Position numbers and translations under genes: made by a program. This document shows, piece by piece, positions 1 to 13,200 of a DNA stretch of 64,000 nucleotides; position 1 is the first letter of the stretch; each line of letters starts with the position of its first letter. The notes beneath the pieces were generated by a model, which did not search any database, had not been told where the DNA came from, and saw only the letters and a list, made by a program, of their open reading frames with translations. This DNA is from Zonotrichia leucophrys gambelii (taxonomy: Eukaryota; Chordata; Aves; Passeriformes; Passerellidae). The stretch lies in assembly GCF_028769735.1 (NCBI RefSeq), contig NC_088171.1, positions 146,279,917 through 146,343,916 of the forward strand, in the 5' to 3' direction.

Positions 1-56
1 AAAATAAAATCTAAATAAATTAAAATTCTTTCTTGAATAAGAAGACTCTGGAAAAT

Positions 57-195
57 CATGAAATCATAGAATGATTTGGTTTGGAAGGAACTTTCAAGAT
101 CATCTAGTTCCAAGCCTCTGCCATGGGCAGAGATACCTTCACTAGACACAAAGCCCCATTTAATCTGGTCTTGACACCTCCAGGGCTGGAGAGTT
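57..195 (-). mobile_element. CR1 LINE 3' fragment
   Basis: This is the 3' end of an avian CR1 retrotransposon lying on the - strand. The + strand opens with the reverse complement of the CR1 terminal repeat (ATCATAGAATGATTTGG) and continues through the GGAAGGAAC, CATCTAGTTCCAA and CCATGGGCAGAGA blocks that are constant in CR1 3' UTRs. Only about 140 bp remain, so it is heavily 5'-truncated, as most CR1 copies are. It encodes nothing. The subfamily cannot be assigned from so short a piece. Confidence 0.88.
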
Positions 196-965
196 TTTAA
201 TAATGTCTGAAATCATTAACAATGTCTCAGAGTAAGGAAAGCCATCTCCCTTGTTTATGTTCTGGATGTGGCCTCTAGATGTTACTGAAAGCAGAACACT
301 GAAATTTTAAGAAGGTCCTTATGTCAGGGCTTGAAAGAGTACCCTGGAGACACTGGTTATATTGCGTCATAGCTCTCCTTTCTGATGCGTCTAAAAGGAA
401 CATCTGCAATGCCCCCTGGCACTGCAGATTTAATGCCAACAGAGTACAATTTAGTCATGTGCTGTAGCAGGTGTTTAGCAGACTACTCAGGACATTAGCA
501 GAGAATAAGACCAGAGCTGTTGTCTAGGGGAATGAACAATGTGATGTGAGAGGCTGTTCCATTGTTCCCAGCAATGGTGTCAATTCCTTGGTACCCTCCA
601 CACATGCACATAGTGCTGCAAGAACATAATGAGGCATTCTGTGCTGAAAGGACACATCTAGGGGTCCCTGAAGAAATCTAAAACTCTTTTGCCTTTGTAA
701 TGTCCTGTTCTCTCACAGTGACCTAGAAAAAGTCTTCTAGGACACATGAGTCTCCACTATCATTGTTGCCTTACCTTTCCTTATTTTCCTTTTTGGAAAG
801 TAACCTATTATCTCGCACATAAAAATATTCTGGAAAGGTTTTATGAGAAATTAACCCTAATTATACTTTTCATTCTCTTTCAGGGAATAACCCAGAAGCT
901 TGAAGGCCATTTCATTATATAGTTGTAAATGAGCCACTCTAGGCTGTAAAGAGGTCATGCATATA
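196..965. other. Unique intergenic DNA, no gene seen
   Basis: I see no repeat of a family I know, no coding frame and no RNA gene here. Composition is AT-rich like the window in general. Confidence 0.6.
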
Positions 966-966
966 T

Positions 967-1022
<56 letters not shown>

Positions 1023-1046
1023 CCTACCTACCTACCTACCTACCTA
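966..1046. repeat. Compound tetranucleotide microsatellite (TATC)n-(TACC)n
   Basis: About 55 bp of uninterrupted TATC units run directly into about 26 bp of TACC units. The sharp switch suggests a T-to-C change in one unit that then spread by slippage. The long pure tracts should be length-variable between individuals. Confidence 0.97.
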
Positions 1047-1545
1047 TACTTGAATTGCATTTGTTTATTAAATATTCCTAATGTAATGAAAGGAAGTATA
1101 TAATTTATTTTCTTTTATCCATAGTGTGGATTTTTTAGGGAAAGGAGAGTGCTACCAGAGTATAGTACATATATGCCAGAATATATCTATAATAGAAATC
1201 AGTACTAGCAAAGAGTAATCAAAAAAGGAAGTAATTCCATGTTTATAACTGAAAGAGACTGAGCATTTTTTAACCCCTTCCTTTTATTAATTATAATCTA
1301 TGAAAACAATGCTAGAGATTTTGTTTCCTGCATTTTACAGTCTATATTTCACCTAGATGGAGCCATTTGTGGAGCTATTAACTGCACATGGAGACAGCCA
1401 AAACCTTTTTTCCTGTTTAGACCTTCCCTAATTTCTGCTAGAGATGCCTGGAAGACTCAATGAGATAACTGCAATTAGGTGAACTGAGCCTTATTCACAG
1501 TTCTTTGCTGGTGAATATCTAATTTCTATGGCATAGGATGGGACA
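1047..1545. other. Unique intergenic DNA, no gene seen
   Basis: AT-rich DNA between the microsatellite and a solo LTR. I see nothing recognisable. The last five bases (GGACA, 1541-1545) are the left copy of the LTR's target duplication. Confidence 0.6.
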
Positions 1546-2191
1546 TGTACTGGTTTAGGGCAAATTTGTTAAAGAATCTGCAAAGGAGGGCCCCTCCAGA
1601 AAGCGAAACCCACACGGCCCTCCCCCCAACCGGTTCGGGAAAAAATTCCTCGGAGAGAGGTGGAAAGAACCTGTTTATTTGACTGGCCCCCAGCACACAA
1701 AATGAGCAATACCCGATGACACCGCTCTGAGAAAGATGGCAAAATCAGAAAGTCTCTTTCGGGGGTGGTTGCTCTGTTCTCAGTCCCTCCGGCACTGGGC
1801 CAGCCGCTGCAGCCGAACCTTCGGTGTTCCCGGGTCCCGGTCCGGAGCAGGTTCGAGATGGTCACAGGAACAGGAGAGGAGAAACAGTCCAGGAAGCAAT
1901 GTGGACTGTTTAGCTAGAACTAGCTAATAAGCAGAGGCAGAAAGCAGAGCAGAAGCAAGAGCAGAAAAAGAGAGCAAGCAAAAGCAGCAAGCAAAAGCAG
2001 CAAGCCAAAGCAGCAAGCCAAAGCAGCAGCCCAAAGTTGGAAGTAAAAAAAAAAAAACAGCTCTGTCTACTGCTTATCTCTGTGTCCTGATAAGAGAAAC
2101 CCAAATAAAACTTCCACTCTTCAGTGCCGGTCTTAAAGGCACAGAACAGATGAATGGGGATATACAAGCATCATAACATCACCCCAGGACA
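1546..2191 (-). mobile_element. Solo LTR of an endogenous retrovirus, 646 bp, 5-bp target duplication
   Basis: The element has the hallmarks of a complete LTR on the - strand. Its ends are TG...CA (TGTACTGG on the left of the + strand, CCAGGACA on the right), and it is flanked by identical GGACA copies at 1541-1545 and 2192-2196. A polyadenylation signal AATAAA lies on the - strand at 1674-1679, about 130 nt before the LTR 3' end, which fits an R/U5 layout. The segment is richer in G+C and CpG than its surroundings. A 13-bp tandem repeat, four copies of an AAGCAGCAAGCCA-type unit at 1982-2033, lies in the middle. No internal viral region is attached, so it is a recombined solo LTR. The intact ends and duplication suggest modest age. 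A 5-bp duplication is typical of ERVL-type and some ERV1-type elements. The exact family is not assigned. Frames of 98, 85 and 63 codons here are LTR by-products. Confidence 0.88.
1982..2033. repeat. 13-bp tandem repeat inside the LTR
   Basis: Four head-to-tail units of 13 bp (AAGCAGCAAGCAA, two AAGCAGCAAGCCA, AAGCAGCAGCCCA) at 1982, 1995, 2008 and 2021. Looser AGCAAGAGCAG-like relatives extend leftwards to about 1945. Such direct repeats in LTR U3 regions often carry enhancer sites, but that role is only inferred here. Confidence 0.85.
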
Positions 2192-3745
2192 GGACATTTC
2201 TGTAATACATCAGAAATGAAGTTGCTCCACTTCAACAAAGAAGAGAGGAGCAAAGAAGTTGTTTTTCTGATTAGCAAAAAGTCATCTTATAAAAGATGGA
2301 AATATGGGTTCAGAACATTGGTCTAAATTTGTCAGAGCATGATTTTACATTTGGGCTTAGTTTAATAAACCTGTTTTGTGGGGAAAAATATTTTCTGAAA
2401 TATAAATAAATCTGAGTATCTCAGGAATGTTTCATATTATATCACCTCACAAGAAAATCATGGAAGGAATGAAGGGCCGGTATAAAATGTGAGCAAAACT
2501 ACTCTCAGAAGCAATATACACCCAACATAGAGGAATCTGAGAGGAATTTTCACATGATGCTTACTGTCCTAAAAGAGTGCAGAATTGGGATGTTTCATTT
2601 CAGGAAAGCTTTTCCTCATTCCTTTAGATCCCATTCCTTTAGTACCTGTTCCTATAAGATTCACGATGGTTAACAAATAGCAAAGCAACTTTTTATTTTC
2701 TTTTTTTTTTCCCTGCTCATCCAGAGGTTATGAAGAATTTCTCACAATGGAGAATGCATGTTTTAAACTAAAGGATTGGTGATTTGTCTCAGTTCTACCT
2801 AGGAATTTTTATTAAGGTGCATTGGCAGTGCGGTGAAGGAGAAGCATAAGCAGCTCCTGCCCAGCCTTTGTGTGACAGGTAACTGCAGCTGCTCTGTGAT
2901 TTATAGATTTAGTAAGGATGATCTTAGCAGTCCCAAAATTAGGATGAGACAGATTGCTGCATCTGAAAATATAATGTATGATGTTGCATTAAAGCTCTTA
3001 CCAACAGAATCTTAAATTTGGTATAATTTCTATAGACGTGTAGCTCTTTACTGAAGGCAAGTAAGTCATTAACATGCAAAAACATTTCTTTAGAGAATAT
3101 TTGCTTCTGAACACAATATGGAGCACAGAACCTTTGGATGAGCTCCAAGTTGTCAGTAGTAGAGTTGAGTGAATGTTTCAGATCAAGTGATGTGACTGAC
3201 GAGTTTTTCTTTCTGCTTAAAAAGTGTCTTCAGACACATCAGTATATCTTGAGACTGATTTGTCTCAAATCAGCTTGTGGAAGGGGGAGAAAAAACCCAC
3301 AGAACAACAAAAAAAAAATCCTTGAGTCTATAGCTTGATCTAGAGAATTGTCTTTGAGAATACACAGAGAGACCACTCCCAGAGATTAGTGCAAAAGAAG
3401 AATTGTTTTTTACTTGAAGAAAACAAAAATTAGATGTTTCATCTAAACAGGAAGCTGCTCTGGGGAGAATTGGTGATGTTTATAAGGGTGTATAGAAGAA
3501 AATATTCTGTTGGGTCTGTCTTTACTTTTTAAGAGATGTCAGGTTAAAATCTGTGTAGGAAGGTGATGTGAGCGCTCCTGATGAAAAATTGCATTTCTAG
3601 ATTTCTTTTGGAGGTATTTTTTTCTATCTGCAGTGATGGGGCAGTTACCACTCTGAAGGAGATCTTTGAGACTGGTGAAACAGCAAGGTTCTGTGGAGAT
3701 CCGCACAGAGGGACCTCTAAGTATTGGGATCCTTTGATCTTTTGT
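2192..3745. other. Unique intergenic DNA, no gene seen
   Basis: AT-rich DNA with the right copy of the LTR target duplication at its start (GGACA, 2192-2196). Open frames are 60 to 70 codons, overlap on both strands and show no recognisable domain. I see no splice-flanked exon or RNA gene. Confidence 0.55.
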
Positions 3746-3848
3746 CATTGGCACTTGGTTTAGTGTGACCATGGAGGTGCTGGGCTAATGGTGGAACTTA
3801 ATGGCCTTAGAGGTCTTTTCCAACCTAAACAATCCTATGGTTCTATCC
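3746..3848 (+). mobile_element. CR1 LINE 3' tail
   Basis: About 100 bp of CR1 3' UTR on the + strand. It contains the block around ACTTGGTTTAGTG, then CATGGAGGTGCTGGGCTAATGG, then the AGGTCTTTTCCAACCTAAAC block, and ends in the terminal repeat (CAATCCTATGGTTCTATC). The terminal octamers are mutated, so the copy is old. Sequence to the left (about 3640-3745) may be further decayed CR1 but is not convincing. Confidence 0.85.
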
Positions 3849-6771
3849 ATCAAATACCAGATCAGGAAGACAAAATCAAAGAGGTTTGCAAAGGATACTC
3901 TGTGATGTTTGAGTTTGGGTACAACTCATCTGGGAATCCAGAGATGTTCAGATGAACACCTCAAGCTTCAGATCATATTTCCTGATATGATCTACTTAGA
4001 CCTGGGAGGTTTCTCACCATTCCTCACTAGCTGTGGTGAGGACAGAACTAGTACCCATACAGAGATAATCCCCCCTGCACTCAGCACTTTCCTGTCACTG
4101 GATTGCTGGAAAAAGGCATAATAAATAACCTTGGTGATGGGTGGTAACCCAGCCAGTGGGATTTACCAGCAAGCCCCCTGAGGATTTGCTGTCTCTTTAT
4201 GTTTTTCTGATCTACTTTTCCCTTTCTCCTCTCACTCCTTGTCAGTTCAGAGTACAAACTGGCTGAAGGAGGGCTTAGCATTGTGCATGCAAGACTCCTC
4301 CTGAAATGGATGTTCTGGCTTCCCACAAGGCCTCCAAGTGTCTGTACCCCAGCAGTAATGCAGGCATAAAGTCAGCTGAGCTATCTCCATACTACTGTCC
4401 ATGGATTTCTACCAGAAGATTTGTGGCTCATTATTCAATGCCTCATGTACTGGCTCAAAAATAGAAGGAATGTTTTGGGTTATAGGAGTGATCTATAGTG
4501 GTTCGGGAAATCCCTTTTCCTTAAGAGCCCAAGGAAAAAACAACTCTGGAAACACAAAATGAATTTTTTTAATGGTAAAAGTACTGCTGTCCCTATGCTG
4601 AAGGAAGAACTAATCTCTTACTAAGCTGTATTTTTCCCCTCATCAATTCATGTTTAGTTAACAGTGTTTAAACTGCATCATTATAATCCTTTCCTGTAAT
4701 AAATGCTTCAGCCTTTCAACTACAGCAAGGTGGTTTATGTGTGTGTACACTGCAGAGCCAATCTGCAGTGCCTTGTGGCAGTGTTTGCAGAGGATGTAGT
4801 AGGAGTTTAGTGCCATCCCTGGGGAGTTGGACTGCTATTATTTACAGTCACATGAGTGTAAGTCCTTGCATATAATTCCTGAAATGTCACCCTGATACAG
4901 TACATATCAAAGTGTGAAATTCTGTGCATGTTTGTGCCACTAGATTTTGGCATGAATTTGAAATTTGAAGAGCAGAAACTGGTCATACTAAATAATATGA
5001 ACCTTGTGGAATCATGCCAGCTGCTTCCTGCTAATATGACCTTTTCTTCCATGTTTCTCTTTCCCTGTCTGGCTGATGGATAGGATGATTTTAAGAGACT
5101 TTAGTACATGATAGGGCTGCCACGTTTGGATCCACATCCAATTATTTCCAAAGGTCAGAGACACTTGCACTGGGCATTCTTGTTTGCACTCCTTCTCTAA
5201 ATTTCTAGGAATACTGGCAACAAAAATAAGGCAGAACATAATTCTACTGAATAGATGAGGCCTTGGCTAGATATCACTGCTATCTTTCTTATTATAACAT
5301 ATATTTTAAAACAAACCAATTTATTCCTTACCTGCCTGCTCGTACGTCTTTTTGTACCTTCATATTCCAGCACTGAGCTTCCCTGGAGATAGAACTGAAT
5401 AAGAGAGATTGCTGGATGGATTCAGTCTGGCAGCTCCTGTGTTAATATTGGTATTAACTTCAGGAGTTGTCAAACAATAAACAAATGAATGAAATCCAAA
5501 ACATGCTGGGGTTTTTATTTTTTGACATGGCAGAAGAATGAAAAACAGAACTGAGACAGCTTAGGCCTCCTACTATGTTCTATCTGTCCTGAGATAGAAA
5601 GAAACCCATTTAAAATTTTTGAGATCAATATCCATGAAAAACTTATGAGTAAATAAATCAAAATGAGAAAATCATTGACTAAAGTCATATTCTTGCTATC
5701 TAGACATTAAAATGTGTGTTTACATTTTGTCAGCCACTATTTTTTTGATCTCCATATGCATCAAATTTAAAGATTCTGTAACTTCTCTGAATTATTTTTA
5801 CATTTATCTTTCTGTGGACCCAGATCTTTGCTTTTGGTTAGAAGGAACAATATTCCCGAGGACTACAGTCTTTTAGATTCTGTGTAAGCTGTAAAGTTCC
5901 CCTGAAACCACTTTCATTAATTTTGCAGAAGTTGCAGCCTTAAGGCTTTAAAAGTGCTAAGCAATCAACAGTCACTCATTTGGGAGCCTAATTATGGAGT
6001 TAGGAAACAAATAAGTCTTGGTCTATCACTTGCCTTGTATGAAATGTGTTCTGGGACTTAACCCCACACCTGCTCGTACAGATGTGTAAATACTTGAGAC
6101 TGCTGGGTACCAACACAAAGATCTCTTTCCAAGTATGCCACTGAATGACATGGGAAAGCATCTGCACCTTCATCCCATCAAGAGGAGTCTCCTGGTGGCT
6201 GAAATTGGTATTTTATGATTTCAGATGTCATCTGATGTATTTGAAGTGTCTCTGAGTAGCAAAATAATGACCTCTATGACATGACTTGATATACATTCTC
6301 ACATACATTGTGCAGGAAAACTGCAGACATTGTCCTTTCAGATGTGGAATAAACAGAATTAAGCAAAGATGTGCTATTTTCTGAACTGTTTCTTTTTTAG
6401 GAACATTTCTAATCTCTATGCCAAAACAACTCATCTCAATTTTAGCAATAATTCATCTTTTTTCCTCCTATGTTTTATTGACAATAGCAATAGACATTGG
6501 CTTTTGAAGGTAAAGCAGAATTGCTTGGAATGGATTGGCACAATTTTTCTGACAGAGGATTTGGAAGAGGAGCTGACCTCACCTAGGTGAGGCAAGCCAT
6601 GACCTTGGATTCATTTGATCCTCCTTCAATTTATCATCCCTAAACTGAATCCCTGTCCCTTCAATTCTTACTGTCCTTTTTTTCATAGCCTGAGGTGATT
6701 CTTGCTGCATAGTTTGAGATTTTACGGCTTTTGGATGAATGTAACTCAACATTTTTCTTTTATGTATGAGA
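3849..6771. other. Unique intergenic DNA with one weak exon-like segment
   Basis: No gene or repeat of a family I know. Two things stand out and are listed separately: an exon-like interval at 6401-6586, and a short block near 5890-6010 with homeodomain-type cores (CATTAATTTT, CTAATTATGG). Other frames are short and overlapping. Confidence 0.5.
6401..6586 (+). other. Exon-like segment bounded by splice-site matches (speculative)
   Basis: A good acceptor (pyrimidine run then TTTTTTAG ending at 6400, with a CTGAAC branch-like motif about 15 nt upstream) is followed by 186 nt that stay open in one frame. They end at a donor match, CCTAG then GTGAGG (GT at 6587-6588). The length is a multiple of three. 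The roughly 62 encoded residues have no motif I recognise, and a stop follows at once in the same frame past the donor. It could be a non-coding RNA exon, a coding exon of an unknown gene, or chance. Confidence 0.12.
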
Positions 6772-7265
6772 TGACACTGGTGGGTAAGCACTGGCCAAGG
6801 GCCACACTCTCATCCAGCTGCTCTCTCCCTCCCCCTCCTCAAGAGACCAGGTGGAAGTAATAGGATGGAAAATCTCTCGGTTTAAGACGAAGACAGAGAA
6901 ATCACTTTCCAATTGCTACCATGGACAAAATAGATTTGACTTGGGAAAGGTAGCTCGATCTATTACTGTTATAATAGATTGAGGTAATCAGAAACAAAGA
7001 TAAAAATTAAACACCTCCCTCTCACCTCCATTCCCCCTTCTCTCCCAGTTCCTCTCCCCTGAGAGTGCAGGGATGGGGCTGTGGTTGGTCCCTCACAGCC
7101 CCAGTGTGGGCTGGCCTGTGTCCCTGGTTACAATCCTTCAGGGACAGCTGTCCCCAGTGGGGTCTCCCCACTGTCCCCATATTCTGTGGCTCCAAGGTTT
7201 TGCTGCGTCCAGGCTCCTCCTTTCTCACTGGAGTGTAACTGCTCCTCTCCAGGACAGTCATCGAG
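6772..7265 (-). mobile_element. Decayed ERVL-like LTR, - strand
   Basis: The segment matches my memory of a widespread avian LTR read in reverse. It has TGACACTGGTGGGTAAGCAC at the left end, a CTCTCCCTCCCCCTCCTCA block, a GTTTAAGACGAAGACAGAGA block and ACTTGGGAAAGGTAG, and then a C-rich run (about 7015-7060) leading into GC-rich U3. The left boundary at 6772 fits a TG terminus. The right boundary is unclear and no target duplication was found, so the copy is old or truncated. Open frames of 136, 115 and 79 codons overlapping this part come from its GC-rich sequence and carry no recognisable domain. Confidence 0.6.
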
Positions 7266-10200
7266 GTGCAGGAAGGAGCTTTACTTCCATATTCCTTTTA
7301 GATACTGAGTTCCTCTTTGCATTCACGCCCCATAACTCTTTCCAGTGTGAAAAACCCCACAAATGCCTCTTGCCAGTCTCTTTTCCTACATATATCCATT
7401 CCCAATCCTTTCCTTTCCATGGGACTGAAGAGTCAGCTGTGAATGCTGAATTTCCCCAAAAAGGTACAATGCTTTCTGGATGACTCAAGCAGAGGCTTTG
7501 TCTGAGGTTGCTGAAAACATGTGCATTGGAATTCTTGCTAAGATTTGTAAAGGACAAAGACCAAGGGTTTGAATTTAGGTAAACTCCTTCACAGTTGTGG
7601 AGCAAGTGGAATTGGTTCCCAGTCTATATGGTCAGAAACTGAGAATAAAGGTGCTGCAATAAAATCTCCAGGTGGGGTTAAAAGGGATGGATGCCAGATA
7701 GGGATGTTAAATCATGAGATGCTAAATCATGGACATCAGAGTGGACAGGTCAATAATACAAGGAACTTGATAGAAGAGAGACATGGGAAGAGAAACAATT
7801 AAATTATATGGAGGAAAATGTGAAATTTGATCTGGGTGCATTGAGGGAAAACTCATCCCAAATACCCACTTGACAACAGAAAGAAAACATCTGAGAAAAT
7901 CTAAGCTGAATGTAAAAAAAATCTACAAAAAGCTCCACAGGCAAAGAGATTTTCGTGGTACTCCCAGCCTTGTTAATCTGGGAATTTGAGAGGGGATGTG
8001 TTTGTCTGGGAGGATGAGAAAGGATGGGGTAATGGAGGAAGCCTCTGCCTCCAGCATCTTCAAGTGCTGTGTGCACACACTCATCTCCCACTCAATGCAA
8101 TTTCATTTAGATTGTTGTCCCACCTCCCCATGACACAGGAGTTGTGTTTCCCCTGGAGAAACTCTCCCAGGTGACTCCCTGCTAAATTTTCCATATTGTA
8201 AGGGTCAAGCAATAATTATAAAGATGTATCAGGAGAAGCACTGACTTAGGGAAACAACAAGGAAAAGATGTGATTCTTCTGGTAATGAAATTGTGAAGAA
8301 CAGCTTAAAGAGGAGGATGAAAAAATAGATACCAAAACAGGAAATGTAAGCTTTGAAAAAGAAGTCAGAATTGCTGTTTTTAGAATAAAAGAGTCTTTTA
8401 TTTATTTATTAAGAACAGATTCTTCTCTGAACACAACTGATATTTGCAATTAGAGCTGGTCAGAAGACAAGACAGCTTAGCTTTTTAAAAAACAAAATCT
8501 TGCAAAGAATTGATCTGAAATGTTACTCAGGGTCAGATCCATCGTTCCCCTTCCCTGCTGCTTTATATCTGGGACTTCCAGGCCTCCAGACACCAAGGAA
8601 GACAACTTCACCTCAGCCAGAATCACATCACATAATTAGTTTTTCTCCTGATATCTGATATGAATTAACATCCTTACTAGAAATTGCCAGTTTAAATCAT
8701 CAATTACTAATGATTAAATTAGCCTAGAACTAGTTAACTATCTAACCATTTGGAGTTATGTTTATGATGTGTCTGATTAGGGAAGCATAGGAAAATGCCC
8801 TGCATTATTTTGTGATGATGATAAAAACTAAATATTTGTGAAAAACTAAAAGCTTTTCACGTTGTAGAAATGAAACAAAAGTCCATGTCGAGGACAGCTT
8901 GCTTTTATTTCTGTTTGAGAGAGCATGATGACATAAAGCCCAAACAAATCAAAACATCAACAGGGCTAGAATATTCGGGGGAGGTTGAGAAATGAAAGTC
9001 TATTTTTTTCCTGACAAGCAATGTGATTGAGAAATATCCATACTGTTTGAACTCTTCAAAACCAGTTCTATTTATAACTGGGGAGAGGCAAAGAAGATGA
9101 ATTTAAATGTGGATGCAGGAAGTGTTCTCATTTCTGCACTTTGTGAAGGCTCTGCATCATTTCTCCAAAATGAAGCATTAGACAAGCAGGTAGGGTCTAA
9201 TTCTTTACCAGCATAACCATTTTAGCAACACTGAAGTCACTGGACCTATGACAATTTATGCCAGTGGAGATTTGCTTCACAATACTCCCACACTCCTAAA
9301 CTTTGGTGAGGAAGGAAGTTCATCCTTTAGCAAGTTCATTACAAACAGCCCAGCTGCTGTGTTGGGCAGTCCTTTTGTAACACCCATTTTTTAGCACTCT
9401 TGGGTGTATGTAAGTCAATCATTAAATCACCTCTCCTTGCTTGCAGCTCAGCTCCATCCAGCCTTCATCCAGAAATGCAGTTTCTTTTAGTCTTTGCTCT
9501 CAGGATATGCAGTAATTTTAATGTCAATGAAAATTATAGATACATATTTGTATGTTTGGCTGGATTAAGCATTTTTTCTGGCACTAAATACAAGATTAGC
9601 TATAGGATTTGAGCCTGCTGTGGTTTATATTGTTTTTCCTTGAGGATAATTCCCCAGCTCCATACATGTAAACAGGAAGTAGATGTAGACGAAGAGTATT
9701 TGCAGAAAAATGTGAAACAGAGCTTTCAACTGAATTGAATTGTTATTTTAAATTAGATTTCAGTGATACCTTCCATGAAATACTCCAGGTACTTCACATT
9801 GTTTTGGATTTCAAACTTCAAAATTCAATCCATTCCCTAACAGATGATACTGGACCCACAGTGTGTAAGACAGTATCAAAACTGTGTAAGGCATCCCACC
9901 AAAGACCCAGTAGCACAGTTTTTATGGCCTTATTTTGTGGTGTGATCTGACAATTCTGATCTCCTCTGTTAACAAAAGCTATGTCAGGTGCTAAGGTCCT
10001 GTATTTCATTTTCAATCAATCATTCACTCCATAGAACAGCTTTTACTGACAAATAATTAATTTCTTTATCAGATTAGTCACTAATCTATCTGACAACATT
10101 TGATTCAGAATCACATCTTGAAGTAACTAAGCACAGCTAAAACTGCTTCCAACTTGTTTTTGACTTAACCTTTCCCCTAGTCTAGTCTGCCTTCTCAACC

Positions 10201-13200
10201 TGTATGATTTTTGAAACACCCACAGCTGCAACTGAAGTGAGTAGATGAAATTCTGGCTTCCAGCTGCCAAGCTCTTACTGACCTCAGTCACAAAAGACCT
10301 ACTGGCAGTCGTTCAGCACCTTTGAAAATCAGTGATTTAACAACTGGGCAAAGGTCAGACCAGAAATCAATGCCAAAAAAAAGAACTAGACCTCTGTAGG
10401 GTCCAACTCCCAGTGTGGCCCTGGAAGCACAAGGTGCTTTCTTGCCATGTACCATGTCACAGATTTTTCTGTCATTTCTAAGCCTTTTTCTCCTAGTGAA
10501 TGTTGGACTGGGGAAGAAACCTGACAATATCCTGATTAAGTTGCAAACATGCATCGGCTCCTTTACCCTGCAGTGCAAGGGAATTTAAACATTCTGAGAA
10601 GAAAAATGTCTCCAGGCATGAGGCAGAAAAAAAAGAGTAAGTTTTCAGAAACTCCAGCTGTAAAAGGAAAGTGAAAAACACAAGCTCTTCAGAGTATGAA
10701 AGGTTCAAGAGGGTAGGAGAACCAATGCCTTGAGATTTAAAGGGCTGTGTTGGCTTAATAGAAACTTACCCCAGCTTTTTTCCTACTTTGAAAGTGGGGA
10801 GCATTACCTACAAAAGGAAAGAAAGGAGAAGTCTGGTTGCTTTGAAGGCTGTTAAGTGTGCTTACCTACTGGGAAAAGAGGGAAAAGGGAAAGCCAGTTC
10901 ATGAGAGTTGGCAGTGCATCCGAAATTGAACTGCTGGTGTCTCTGGGAGGCCAGCAGGATTTTCTTGATCTACTTTAACAATAATTTTGCTTATTCAAAG
11001 GTTATATCCTTGGTGTTTTTTTTTACAAATATGAGGCTGCAGAGACCGTTCCTTTGGTTTTATGGGAAGGTTGTTGATCTAACAGCATACAGAACAGATC
11101 TTTAGTAGGATGAAAAAGATGGAAAGCTGTAGAGAAAGCATGCCTGATCCAGATCCTGTTTCTATACTCTCATTTAGTTCAGAATAATGCTGTCATGAAC
11201 AGCTTCACTCTCACTTTTTTTCACTACCTTCTGCCCACCAAGTGCTTGTGTTCTCTCTCTCCTTGCTGAGCACCCAAACAAAAGTGCAGTTCATACCTGC
11301 ATTTGTGCACTCAATGTCCAAAGCCATCTCAGAGCAATGTGGTGCCTTATGGGATGTTTTCCCTCATAGGAACTCCTGAGTAATGAGATTCCCCACTACC
11401 TTCCATGAATAAAGTATATGGCAAGAATATAGCAGATTGGTATCCAAGGTGCTCCAACATAAGAACTACTGGAAGGATTGCAGGAAGCTTTAATTTACTC
11501 TGTCATACATCCTTCATCACTTCAAACTCTACAGTAGTAAAATATAATAAAAAGTGAGCTCCTAAAAGCTAAGCTCCTATAAACTTTGCCCTTTGAACAC
11601 AAATAATTTCAGATAAACATCATATTCTGCAGCCCCCACTTGTGCTGTGGGGTTCCTCCTGCGGACATCAGAGGCACATGTGGAATCAGAAAAATGTGAC
11701 TGTGGTTAGGACTTGAGCTACCAGCACTATACAGGGATGAACTCACCCATCAGAGAGCTATCAAGATGCCTTCACCATTTCCATGATCCTGAAGGATGTT
11801 GGTACCTTAGCAGAAATAGAAAAATAATGAATTCTGTAAGGTCTACTTATAAATTTGTAACTACTGAAACCAGAAACCAGGTCTTGCTCTCTCCTGACAA
11901 GCTGGATATGTGCAAGTTACCTGTGCTTTGAGTCTATATTTAGTCATGATTTAATTCACACATGGTGAGAAGGAATTTTTGGCATTTGCTCTACGGGTTG
12001 GCAGACTGTCAAGTAACTCTAGAATTCATGGAGACTAGAAGAGGTTTTGGGTTGACCTGTCTGACCTGTCACAAGTAAATGATTTTGTTTTCCTTAATCA
12101 GTCCACCAGAGCTTGTACCTTGAGTATCCTTCATCTAATTTTCTTGCATGATGGAATCTGACAAATATAATAATGGTATTTTTCATTCATTTGCAATAGT
12201 ACTTTTCTTTCAATTGGTATTAAAATGCTCCTCAAATGCCAAACTTCTTTGTGAAAATATTCACGTATCAGTTTTAGTAATATAGCTAAATATTTAGTTA
12301 TAGCTGTCTATCTCCCTGGGGTTTTGTGAAGCTTGTTTAATTGAGGTTTGAACTGTCATTATTTGTGAGATGAGATTATCTATCATTCATGAGCTTTCAA
12401 CTGAATACTAGTTTGTTTGGAAGGGAGAATGCTGGCAAATCCTGAAAGTTTTGTGATTTCCAGCACACATAATTATTCCTCCAAATATTCACTCTGTATA
12501 GTTTGTTATTTATTACTAGCTGTTCATTATCCACAGTTTGTCATTTTTTATATTCCTGTCTAAAAAACACAGTCACCCAGTCAGGTACCAGAAGTAACAG
12601 TATGTGACTTCTGTGACCATTCACATATACAGGAACTTGCACAATCAAAGCAAACAGAGCATGAATAATGTGCACAAAAAATTTGTTTACATGAGCTATT
12701 CCATGAGTATTTATGAACTAGAAACACATTTGTAGAAATTAGGATCAGAGTGCAAGGAGAAAAGCAGAGCCAAAATTGCTGGAATTCAATTTCTACCCAT
12801 AGTTTATGCTGGTGTTACAGACAGGTAAACTCTAAGTTCAGGTGAGTCACACAGACTTGTGCAGCAAATTGGTGGGACCAGAAGGGAAATTGAAACCTGG
12901 GGTCAACTCTGCATGGCAATGCTTTCCCTGCCTCCCATCAGGCTGCTGTGCTGTGACCCCTGCAGATCTGCAGCCATCTCCAACCTGACATTAGATTCAT
13001 CTACATTCCACACCAGCAGTTTCCTCTGCATTTCCCATTACAGCATGGGATGATGCTCCTCATGCACCAAAGGCAGGATGACTGGGAGGAATCCATGCTA
13101 TGGACTGCAGGAACTTCAAATCTGTCTCAGGATCAAGAAAGACTTGTGGCTCAAACACTGTCTGTGTTTCCAGCTAGCAGAGGTCCAGGCTGTTGTGAAA

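Noticed and set aside
7073..7483. 136-codon open frame (+)
   Set aside because: Overlaps the decayed LTR, and alternative frames on both strands are open too.
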